From Bacillota bacterium (GTDB lineage Bacteria > Bacillota > Clostridia > Lutisporales > Lutisporaceae), in NCBI GenBank assembly GCA_023405875.1, contig JAEXXN010000386.1, forward strand, positions 1 to 6,282: a stretch of 6,282 nucleotides of DNA, written 5' to 3'. The notes below the pieces were generated by a model. That model saw only the letters and a program-made list of their open reading frames with translations. It made no database searches and had not been told where the DNA came from. Shown one piece after another: positions 1 to 5,070 of this stretch. Both the position numbers and the translations under genes were made by a program. The stretch's first letter is position 1. Every line of letters begins with the position of its first letter.

Positions 1-1200
1 TACGAGCGCCTGTTGAGTCCGAAAACCGGTTCTCCCAATTCCTGGATGCTCTTTGATATTGACGGCTCTGAAGCTTATGCAGAAGGAAAGGCACAAAAGG
101 TCTCCGGCCTGGAGATGATTAATCCCCATGTTGTCCAGATACGCTTAAAGGCTCCCTTTGCAGGCTTTTTACTGAATCTTGGACAGTCCGCCTGTCCGAT
201 CATATCAAAGAAAGCCTTTCAGAGGGATGGTCAAATAGTTGCCTGCGGTGCTTATACACTTGAAGCTAGGGATGATGAACGGATCGTGCTGAAAGCCTTT
301 AAGGACTTTTATCTGGGAGAGCCCTTTGTTGATACTATCGAATTGACAGCCGGCACCCATGAAATTGCCGAACGCTTCACACGTAAGGAGTATGACTTTA
401 TAAGGGTTGAGGATGATGCCGTCTACAAGGCTGCAATGGCAGCAAATGCCCATATTGACGTAGTAGACATGATTGCGGTCTATTATATGGGCTTCAACAT
501 GAGGTCCTCCCATGAGCTGGTAAAGAACAGGGAGGCACGGCAGGCTCTGAATCATGCGATTAACAAGGAGCGCATAATAAAGGAAGCCCTTGGGGTGCTG
601 GGTACTGTTGCTTCTTCTCCGCTGCCTGCATCAATGCTGGGCGGAAAGACAATCAAGCCCTATGAGTATGACCCTGAAAAAGCAAAACGTATGCTTAAGC
701 AAAGCGGCATAAAGAATTTTAATATAACCCTTGCCGCAAGAGACGGGTCCGGCGGAGGAGTTTTTGCAAAGACTCTGAAATTCATACTGGAGGACCTGCA
801 AGCGGTTGGCTTTGATATTAAGGTTACAGATGTGCCTACCGGAGAATTCATTGAAAAAAAGGTGTTCAGCACTCATGATGTGTTTATATCCAGGTGGATC
901 GGAGATAACGGGGACCCGGACAACTTCCTGGAGCCTTTGTTCCATCCGGATAACGTATCCAATATGTCAGGCTATAATAATGATGAAATCGTAACGTTGA
1001 TGGCCGAAGCTAAAAGGATGCTGAACCCGGCCAAACGCCTGGAGGTTTACCAGAGGATAAGTCATATCCTTCACCAGGAAGCTCCCTGGGTATATCTGTT
1101 CCATCCAAAGCTGGGGGTTGCATACCACGACCATCTGGCCGGGATGAACCTGAATTCACGTGCCATAATAAGATATGACCAGCTATATCTGAATAAATAG
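1..1200 (+). CDS. ABC transporter substrate-binding protein, family 5 (oligopeptide/dipeptide type), 5'-truncated
   Basis: This is the C-terminal part of an extracellular solute-binding protein of the SBP_bac_5 (OppA/DppA) family, which captures peptides or similar solutes outside the membrane for an ABC importer. The frame is open from base 1 (YERLLSPKTGSP...), so the gene begins outside the window; the TTG at 13 is internal, not a start. About 399 residues are present; full members usually have 500-600, so the signal peptide and first part of lobe I are missing. Family hallmarks are visible in fragment numbering: YYMGFNM near 161-167, the NREARQALNHAI helix near 176-187, the YDPEKAKRML segment near 225, GDPDNF near 304-309, and a closing aromatic-rich stretch ending in YLNK. 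The gene is followed by a hairpin and faces a convergent - strand operon. The ligand cannot be told from the sequence. No opp permease or ATPase gene is seen in the window, so partners may lie upstream or elsewhere. Confidence 0.9.
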   Translation, partial: YERLLSPKTGSPNSWMLFDIDGSEAYAEGKAQKVSGLEMINPHVVQIRLKAPFAGFLLNLGQSACPIISKKAFQRDGQIVACGAYTLEARDDERIVLKAFKDFYLGEPFVDTIELTAGTHEIAERFTRKEYDFIRVEDDAVYKAAMAANAHIDVVDMIAVYYMGFNMRSSHELVKNREARQALNHAINKERIIKEALGVLGTVASSPLPASMLGGKTIKPYEYDPEKAKRMLKQSGIKNFNITLAARDGSGGGVFAKTLKFILEDLQAVGFDIKVTDVPTGEFIEKKVFSTHDVFISRWIGDNGDPDNFLEPLFHPDNVSNMSGYNNDEIVTLMAEAKRMLNPAKRLEVYQRISHILHQEAPWVYLFHPKLGVAYHDHLAGMNLNSRAIIRYDQLYLNK

Positions 1201-1209
1201 AAGCAAATA

Positions 1210-1245
1210 CAGGTGCCGGATATCCTCTGATGTATCCGGCACCTG
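1210..1245. terminator. Hairpin between convergent genes, probable bidirectional terminator
   Basis: CAGGTGCCGGATA (1210-1222) is perfectly complementary to TATCCGGCACCTG (1233-1245), giving a 13-bp GC-rich stem with a 10-base loop. It starts 9 bases after the stop of the binding-protein gene and lies 20 bases beyond the stop of the convergent hydrolase gene. Neither side has a long T run: the - side reads TATTTGCTTCTATTT, moderately T-rich, and the + side CCTATTATG. Position and perfect pairing argue for a shared terminator; the weak T tract lowers confidence. Confidence 0.6.
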
Positions 1246-1265
1246 CCTATTATGCCTATCCGCTC

Positions 1266-2036
1266 CTATAAAAATGCCTCATATACAAGCCGGGATATTT
1301 TCCCTATTATTTCCCTTCCGTCCCTGTTGGTTGCTGTGGCATTGGTCAAAACACAGATTATATACTCTTTATCCGGGAGATATACTATTCCCGCATCATG
1401 TTCAAGCCTATCCAGGTCACCTGTCTTATGGGCTGTTACGACCTCCTCCGGCAGGTATAGGTCCAGCCTTCCCCTGACCTGCTGCCTCTTCAGGATATCC
1501 AGCATCATATCGCTGTATTCTTTATTGATATTGCGGCCGTAATAGGTGAGTTCAATTAAATGGGCAAGGTCCTTTGCCGTTATCAGATTTTCCCTGCCTG
1601 CCCTTGCTGCCTGGGAATCCATCATCCTGCGCTGAAGCCTGGTACTCTCCAGTCCAAGCCGTTTAATACCGGCATTTATACCGTCCATTCCCAGCATATC
1701 TATAAGAATATTGGTAGCCATGTTGTCACTTACAATGATCATCAAGGTCATTATTTCCTCCAGGGTAAACCTGTGACCGGGGTTCAGCTCCTTCAGTATG
1801 CCGTCTCCCCCCGTTTTCATATTCTCTGTCAGCTCAATTGTGTCTCCCAGCTTCATAGTACCCTCATTGACCCTGTATAAAAGCTCCGACATGATCGCAA
1901 GCTTTATGGTGCTTGCCGACGGGAATACCAGGGCTTCATTGATCCTGATTTGTTCCTTTGTTTTCAGACCCTTCACTACGACGGCTATGTTTCCTTCCTG
2001 TGTCTCAATAAACTCTCTTATTCTGTCTTCCAGCAT
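1266..2036 (-). CDS. Class A beta-lactamase-like serine hydrolase, no signal peptide
   Basis: A 256-residue protein of the penicillin-recognising serine hydrolase fold (Beta-lactamase2 type). The three active-site motifs are in order and well spaced: S42-T-I-K45 (nucleophile and general base Lys), S103-D-N105, and K204-T-G206. Between them, where class A enzymes carry the E166-x-x-L-N motif of the omega loop, it reads LQRRMMDSQAARAGREN (about 134-150). There is no evident Glu166 equivalent, so efficient beta-lactam turnover is doubtful. The N-terminus (MLEDRIREFIETQEG) is charged and has no signal peptide or lipobox, so the protein is predicted cytoplasmic. The ATG at 2036 is supported by AAAGGGGAG nine bases upstream, overlapping the stop codon of the permease gene, so the two are probably translationally coupled. 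The product could be an intracellular peptidase, amidase or esterase, or a DD-peptidase-like enzyme; the substrate is unknown. The fold call is secure, the reaction is not. Confidence 0.85.
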   Translation of the reverse strand: MLEDRIREFIETQEGNIAVVVKGLKTKEQIRINEALVFPSASTIKLAIMSELLYRVNEGTMKLGDTIELTENMKTGGDGILKELNPGHRFTLEEIMTLMIIVSDNMATNILIDMLGMDGINAGIKRLGLESTRLQRRMMDSQAARAGRENLITAKDLAHLIELTYYGRNINKEYSDMMLDILKRQQVRGRLDLYLPEEVVTAHKTGDLDRLEHDAGIVYLPDKEYIICVLTNATATNRDGREIIGKISRLVYEAFL

Positions 2037-2045
2037 AACTATTCA

Positions 2046-2055
2046 CTCCCCTTTA
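2046..2055 (-). promoter_or_regulatory. Ribosome binding site overlapping the permease stop codon
   Basis: On the - strand TAAAGGGGAG combines the permease stop codon TAA (2055-2053) with a strong Shine-Dalgarno sequence, nine bases before the hydrolase ATG. This fixes the hydrolase start and implies coupled translation of the two genes. Confidence 0.8.
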
Positions 2056-3348
2056 TCCGAAAAAGGACATAAATACAACCAGCAGCACCGAGCATATAGT
2101 AACAATGATACCATAGGTCACCAGGTTTTTCATGTCCTTCGACCTGGCAAGCCCCATCTGCCCTATCATATCCGCCTCAGGGTATGCAAAGGATGTGATC
2201 TGCCCGGCTACCAGCAGTATCAATGCCCATAATGTAGAGGATACACCCAGGTCTGTGACTATCGATTTGAACATGCTGTCCATAACGATATTATCTGCTG
2301 TAGCAGCTCCGCCAACTCCGAATATCCCTGTCAAAGCTGCAACCAGTGAGAATACTACCTTGCTCTGGGATTCAAGCAGAGGCTTCAACAGTGCCACAAG
2401 GGCCTCAAAGGAGCCTGCTTCGGCAATGAAGTTAATGAACGGATTAAAGAGTATGAACATTATAAAGAGCCACATCATCCGTGAAGCCCCTTTGATAAAG
2501 GTATCCACCAGGTCGTTTGCCTTCAGCCCTCCTGCAAAGCCTGTTATTACGGCTGCCACTGTTATTACCAGTATTGCATAGGAAGAACCGCTTTGAAGTG
2601 TGATACCATAGCCGATTAAAGCTATCATAGCCAAAGCAAAGGCCATAGTCGCCCTTTTGACTTCCTTTCCCGGGATATAGCTTTCCTTTGGTTCCTCGAT
2701 ATTCTCATAAGCATATATTCCGGTAGTTTTCTTCTGTATCCTGTTTGCCATTATATATGTTATCAACAATACTACCAGAGCGAGGGGGATTCCTGCTCCT
2801 ATAACATATTTGCCGTAGCTCAGCCCTGTAAGCCCCATGATGGTTACGACCTGGGGGGTGTACGGCCCGAGAAACATTCCCGTAAGCCCTGCCCCCAGGA
2901 AAATTACTGCAACAGTTGAGGGAGTTATTCCGATGGTTGCCACAAGGGGTATTATTATGGGAGCAATGATTGCATTGGCTCCTGCCAGTGTACCCAGCAG
3001 AGATACAAGGACTGTTGAGCTTATCATGGTGGCTGCTATTGCTTTTCTCTCACTGTCTACCCCTATTTTTTTCATGAGAGAGATGACCAGGTATTCCGCA
3101 ACACCTGTTTTTTGCAGGATTGCTCCAAGGCCTGAGCCCAGCATGATTATCAGGCCTATCATACCCAGAAATGATCCAAGGGAGTCGGCCATGACGCTTC
3201 CAAAGGATGAAAAGGGCTGGTTTGTAAGAATAGCACTTAAAATAACGCATATGGCGACATTGAGCACCGGATTGTAATCCTTGAAGGATAAAATTATATA
3301 AATAATCAGTGGAGCCAACCCAAAAATCGGAGACAAATTAAATAACAC
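2053..3348 (-). CDS. Polytopic membrane permease, ion-transporter superfamily (NhaC/GntP-like)
   Basis: A 431-residue integral membrane protein with about 10-12 hydrophobic segments. The GTG at 3348 is chosen as the start because AAAGGAGGG lies seven bases upstream; a longer reading from TTG at 3390 would run through this ribosome binding site. A polar loop at about 202-233 splits the protein into two halves. Each half has a Gly/Ala/small-residue motif in a helix-breaking context: GTLAGANAIIAP (about 119-130) and GIFGVGGAATADN (about 341-353, ending in D352-N353). This two-half layout fits the ion-transporter superfamily, which includes Na+/H+ antiporters of NhaC type and organic-anion/H+ symporters such as GntP and citrate carriers. 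It is therefore a secondary transporter, but the family within that group and the substrate are not settled by reading. It is the first gene of an operon with the serine hydrolase downstream, which suggests the transported compound may be an enzyme substrate or product. Confidence 0.75.
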   Translation of the reverse strand: MLFNLSPIFGLAPLIIYIILSFKDYNPVLNVAICVILSAILTNQPFSSFGSVMADSLGSFLGMIGLIIMLGSGLGAILQKTGVAEYLVISLMKKIGVDSERKAIAATMISSTVLVSLLGTLAGANAIIAPIIIPLVATIGITPSTVAVIFLGAGLTGMFLGPYTPQVVTIMGLTGLSYGKYVIGAGIPLALVVLLITYIMANRIQKKTTGIYAYENIEEPKESYIPGKEVKRATMAFALAMIALIGYGITLQSGSSYAILVITVAAVITGFAGGLKANDLVDTFIKGASRMMWLFIMFILFNPFINFIAEAGSFEALVALLKPLLESQSKVVFSLVAALTGIFGVGGAATADNIVMDSMFKSIVTDLGVSSTLWALILLVAGQITSFAYPEADMIGQMGLARSKDMKNLVTYGIIVTICSVLLVVFMSFFG

Positions 3349-3355
3349 CTTAATA

Positions 3356-3364
3356 CCCTCCTTT
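3356..3364 (-). promoter_or_regulatory. Ribosome binding site deciding the GTG start of the permease
   Basis: AAAGGAGGG on the - strand, seven bases before GTG at 3348, is a near-ideal Shine-Dalgarno sequence. It makes the upstream in-frame TTG (3390), whose preceding bases show no such site, an unlikely start. Confidence 0.85.
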
Positions 3365-3372
3365 AATATTAA

Positions 3373-3531
3373 AAATCCTTGAGTCCTCAATTACTAATAA
3401 TCCCGGGTATCACCCCCTTACCATATTTTCTAGGCAGAACAAAGGCGGCGGCTGCCGCATTTGAAGCCCATGTGCCTTTTCAGAAGGAAATTCTGGCACG
3501 GGCAGTTAAATCGAAGTTTTTTATTGTATAG
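3373..3531 (+). pseudogene. Possible 3' remnant of a coding sequence (uncertain)
   Basis: This + strand frame is open for 52 codons to TAG (3529-3531). From about 3421 its composition looks like protein coding: it translates as PYFLGRTKAAAAAFEAH then VPFQKEILARAVKSKFF, with GC-rich codons unlike the AT-rich surroundings. It has no recognisable start or ribosome binding site, and stop codons at 3364 and 3370 block extension to the left. It could be the decayed tail of a displaced gene. The same bases can fold as a hairpin (3466-3503), so a structured leader on the - strand is the alternative. I do not recognise the peptide. Confidence 0.2.
3466..3503 (-). other. Bulged hairpin in the permease upstream region
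   Basis: Outer stem GCCC (3466-3469) with GGGC (3500-3503), then GTGCC (3472-3476) with GGCAC (3495-3499), then AGAA (3482-3485) with TTCT (3491-3494), closing on a 5-base loop, with small bulges of 2 and 5 bases on one side. If the permease transcript starts upstream of 3503 this would lie in its leader. It does not match a riboswitch class that I can name. Confidence 0.3.
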
Positions 3532-3562
3532 GAAAGTTATTCTTTCCTAATACAATAAAAAA
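3517..3562. repeat. Long AT-rich inverted repeat (20 bp with one bulge)
   Basis: TTTTTTATTGTA plus TAGGAAAG (3517-3536) pairs with CTTTCCTA (3542-3549) and TACAATAAAAAA (3551-3562), leaving a 5-base loop and a single unpaired A at 3550. It is not followed by a T run on the + strand, so it is not a typical + terminator. It overlaps the next inverted repeat by four bases (3559-3562). It could be a processing or attenuation structure, or a relic of a small inverted-repeat element. Confidence 0.55.
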
Positions 3563-3597
3563 CCAGCAAAAACAAGAATACTTGTTTTGCTGGTTTT
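3557..3597 (-). terminator. Rho-independent terminator, strongest on the - strand
   Basis: On the - strand AAAACCAGCAAAACAAG (3597-3581) pairs with CTTGTTTTTGCTGGTTTT (3576-3559) around a 4-base loop, giving a 17-bp stem with one bulged base, and six T residues follow the GCTGG core (3562-3557). On the + strand the same hairpin ends in GCTGGTTTTCATTT, so some bidirectional function is possible. It starts 3 bases after the stop codon of a tiny - strand ORF and sits about 210 bases upstream of the permease start. It must therefore end a short - strand transcript or act as an attenuator for the permease operon. Confidence 0.75.
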
Positions 3598-3600
3598 CAT

Positions 3601-3669
3601 TTACTCCGACATAATTGTTATATATCGAATAAACAAAGCAGCTGAAGCAATAGTACTTTTCAACGGCAT
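3601..3669 (-). CDS. Possible small peptide gene, 22 codons (uncertain)
   Basis: ATG at 3669 opens a 22-residue frame ending in TAA (3603-3601). It begins MPLKSTIASAALF and ends RYITIMSE, a Lys near the start followed by a mildly hydrophobic middle. The terminator hairpin starts 3 bases after its stop, a layout typical of a complete small gene. Against this, the only ribosome-binding-like sequence (AAAAAGG) is two bases from the ATG, too close to be good, and frames of this length arise by chance. In - strand RNA an 8-bp repeat (3692-3685 with 3657-3650) would place the start region in a loop. It could equally be a non-coding RNA or a leader. Confidence 0.25.
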   Translation of the reverse strand: MPLKSTIASAALFIRYITIMSE

Positions 3670-3837
3670 TACCTTTTTAATTCCAGTACTATATTATTAC
3701 GGTTATTTATAATTATGCCTGTAATTTTTATACTTATATCCATACCGGAAAGCTTATGGCATAAAATAGGAATCAGCCATTTATAGGATCACTGCTATAT
3801 GATAAAATTAACTTGACCCTGATAAATAAAAGTACTT

Positions 3838-3845
3838 AAGGAGGG
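3838..3845 (+). promoter_or_regulatory. Ribosome binding site of the + strand acetyltransferase
   Basis: AAGGAGGG lies five bases before the ATG at 3851, a near-perfect Shine-Dalgarno sequence that fixes this start. Confidence 0.8.
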
Positions 3846-3850
3846 AGCTC

Positions 3851-4420
3851 ATGAAATATACAGTCAAATCCCTGATTCCGGAGTTAACCGATACTTTTAC
3901 CGGGTACCTGTCAAACCTGGATTTCAATCACGCACCCCATTGGGCCACCTGCTTTTGCCGGTTCTATCACACTGACTGCTCCTCTGAGCAATGGCAAAGC
4001 AGAACAGGTGAGCAAAATCGCGCAGAGGCCATTGAACAGATAAATGCCGGAAACATGAAGGGCTACCTGGCTTTTGACGGAAAAAAGTGCATAGGCTGGT
4101 GCAATGCAAATGACATACGGCAATTTAAAAGATTCGGGAATGACTTTGAGCATATAATAGAAAATCAAAAAATCGGCTGCGTAATTTGCTTTGTCATACA
4201 CCCGGAATACAGGAAGCAAGGTGTTGCGAGGCTTCTACTGAATCAAGCCGTAGAGGACTTCAGAGCTCAAGGCTTTGATGCAGTCCTGGCTATTCCCGTA
4301 GAAAACAAGGCTGAGCCTGATAAGCTTTACAGGGGTACCATGAACATGTATAAAGAGCTGGGCTTTCAAATAATAGAGCAGCAGGATACCGCCAGTATCG
4401 TGAAGCTTGAGCTTCGGTAA
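3851..4420 (+). CDS. GNAT-family N-acetyltransferase with Cys-rich N-terminus
   Basis: A 189-residue cytoplasmic acyl-CoA-dependent transferase. The acetyl-CoA binding motif A is clear: ICFVIHPEYRKQGVARLLL (about 112-130), with the pyrophosphate-loop residues R121-K-Q-G-V-A126, followed by a helix and the YRGTMNMYKELGF segment (about 160-172) typical of motif B. Preceding it are YLAFDGKKCIGWC (72-84) and an N-terminal ATCFCRFYH (32-40). The overall pattern (CxC near the N-terminus, GWC, CF-V before motif A, then a Pro-Val after the helix and Y-G-M) resembles a GNAT subgroup that I recall as having a C-x-C motif near the N-terminus and an unassigned substrate. Seven cysteines lie in the first 113 residues (34, 36, 43, 80, 84, 110, 113). 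It is a single gene, divergent from the permease operon and convergent with the second acetyltransferase. Substrate unknown. Confidence 0.85.
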   Translation: MKYTVKSLIPELTDTFTGYLSNLDFNHAPHWATCFCRFYHTDCSSEQWQSRTGEQNRAEAIEQINAGNMKGYLAFDGKKCIGWCNANDIRQFKRFGNDFEHIIENQKIGCVICFVIHPEYRKQGVARLLLNQAVEDFRAQGFDAVLAIPVENKAEPDKLYRGTMNMYKELGFQIIEQQDTASIVKLELR

Positions 4421-4430
4421 CACACGTACA

Positions 4431-4467
4431 ACAGCCCGGAAGCATGTCATTCTCGCTCCCGGACTGT
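4431..4467 (-). terminator. Hairpin in the convergent gap, fully paired only in - strand RNA
   Basis: Arms ACAGCCCGGAAGC (4431-4443) and GCTCCCGGACTGT (4455-4467). In - strand RNA the 13-bp stem is continuous, with two G-U wobbles; in + strand RNA the same two positions become C-A mismatches. This points to use as the 3' structure of the - strand operon ending at 4520. No good T run follows on the - side (TTGTACGTGTG), so efficient intrinsic termination is uncertain; on the + side the hairpin is followed by CTTTATCTACTT. Confidence 0.45.
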
Positions 4468-4519
4468 CTTTATCTACTTGCAGTGAATTTAATTTTAACG
4501 GGCCTCCAATTTCAGCAAG

Positions 4520-5056
4520 TTATTTTATCTTTCCGAACAGCAGGCTGTCATAGTATGAGCCCTCTATAAAATAATGATCCTTCAGGCGCCCCTCCAGTTC
4601 AAAGCCGTTCTTTTCCAATATACGGGCAGAGCCTGTATTGACATGCACTACCCGGGCATGGGTTTTGTGAAGCTTAAGGATATCAAAGGCAAAGTCGCTC
4701 ATCAGTCTTACTGCATCTGTACCATAGCCCTTGCCCCAGTGGCCGCTGTGAAAAACATAACCGAATTCGGCATGGTTGGCCTCCCGGTCAAAGTTGAAAA
4801 TCATTGCTGTTCCGATAATTTCTTCTGTCGCTTTAAGTACTATTGATGCATAAATATGTGTACCTGCCGCTTCCCGCCTCAGCATTTCTTCAACATAATC
4901 CCGGGTCTGCTCCAGGGATTCCATTAACGGCCAACCTATAAACCGTTTGACATTATTATCCGATGCATAGCTGTGTATAGCCTCAGCATCCTTTGTATCC
5001 AGCGCCTTGAAGCTGATATCCCTGCCTTCCAGCTTGTGAAAAAGACATGTGTTCAT
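4520..5056 (-). CDS. GNAT acetyltransferase, RimJ/RimL type
   Basis: A 178-residue acetyltransferase of the RimJ/RimL-like group (Acetyltransf_3), cytoplasmic, using acetyl-CoA. It shows the usual opening (ISFKALDTKDAEAIHSYASD, 14-33), a core strand pair with IIGTAMIFNFD (80-90), and HAEFGYVFHSGHWGKGYGTDAV (95-116) with the acetyl-CoA loop W107-G-K-G-Y-G112. The VNTGSARILEKNGFELEGRLKDH segment (139-161) is characteristic of this group: the family's usual N-x-x-S is here N140-T-G-S143. The ATG at 5056 is supported by AAGGAG seven bases upstream, overlapping the stop codon of the DUF362 gene, so it is the second gene of that operon. Members acetylate ribosomal protein N-termini, antibiotics or small amines; the substrate here cannot be assigned, and the name rimJ or rimL is not justified. 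Confidence 0.88.
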   Translation of the reverse strand: MNTCLFHKLEGRDISFKALDTKDAEAIHSYASDNNVKRFIGWPLMESLEQTRDYVEEMLRREAAGTHIYASIVLKATEEIIGTAMIFNFDREANHAEFGYVFHSGHWGKGYGTDAVRLMSDFAFDILKLHKTHARVVHVNTGSARILEKNGFELEGRLKDHYFIEGSYYDSLLFGKIK

Positions 5057-5063
5057 GCAATTT

Positions 5064-5070
5064 CTCCTTA
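5064..5070 (-). promoter_or_regulatory. Ribosome binding site overlapping the DUF362 stop codon
   Basis: On the - strand TAAGGAG merges the stop codon TAA (5070-5068) with the Shine-Dalgarno sequence for the acetyltransferase starting at 5056, seven bases on. This implies coupled expression. Confidence 0.8.

Larger units (their letters stand above)
3349..3850. other. Gap of about 500 bases between divergent genes: structured, with relic-like and leader-like elements
   Basis: No full-length gene is seen here. From left to right it holds the permease ribosome binding site (3356-3364) and a small inverted repeat, GGGTGATACCC on the - strand (about 3407-3417). A GC-rich stretch (about 3433-3503) follows, with a bulged 13-bp hairpin at 3466-3503. 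Two abutting AT-rich inverted repeats occupy 3517-3562 and 3559-3597. A tiny - strand ORF lies at 3601-3669. An 8-bp inverted repeat (ATAGTACT 3650-3657 / AGTACTAT 3685-3692) would enclose the start of that ORF in - strand RNA. The rest (3693-3837) is AT-rich, and I find no convincing complete sigma-A promoter in it for either direction. Confidence 0.6.

Noticed and set aside
13..1200. TTG at 13 as a true start of the substrate-binding protein.
   Set aside because: The frame is open to base 1, and the residues before it (YERL) continue the family alignment; there is no ribosome binding site or signal peptide.
1266..2036. Reading the hydrolase as a secreted beta-lactam resistance enzyme.
   Set aside because: No signal peptide, no Glu166 motif, and tight coupling to a permease gene; the fold is clear but a resistance role is not supported.
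1798..3277. Several 100-149-residue + strand open frames opposite the permease and hydrolase genes.
   Set aside because: They are antisense shadows of well-supported - strand genes, with no ribosome binding sites or recognisable domains.
3405..3420. T-box-like sequence on the - strand upstream of the permease (GGGTGATACCCGGG, close to the T-box core GGGTGGTACCGCGG).
   Set aside because: The tRNA-acceptor-binding UGGN is UGAU here, no specifier stem-loop or following terminator could be identified, and the resemblance is explained by a short GGGT/ACCC inverted repeat.
3547..3600. A 17-codon - strand frame (MKTSKTSILVFAGFLLY) starting one base after the stop of the 22-codon frame.
   Set aside because: It is encoded by the terminator hairpin itself, so the hydrophobic residues follow from its T-rich arm; GGAG is only three bases from the ATG. 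Probably chance.
3813..3841. TTGACC as a -35 box for the + strand acetyltransferase.
   Set aside because: At 17 bases the -10 would be TTAAGG, inside the ribosome binding site; no workable -10 or leader fits.
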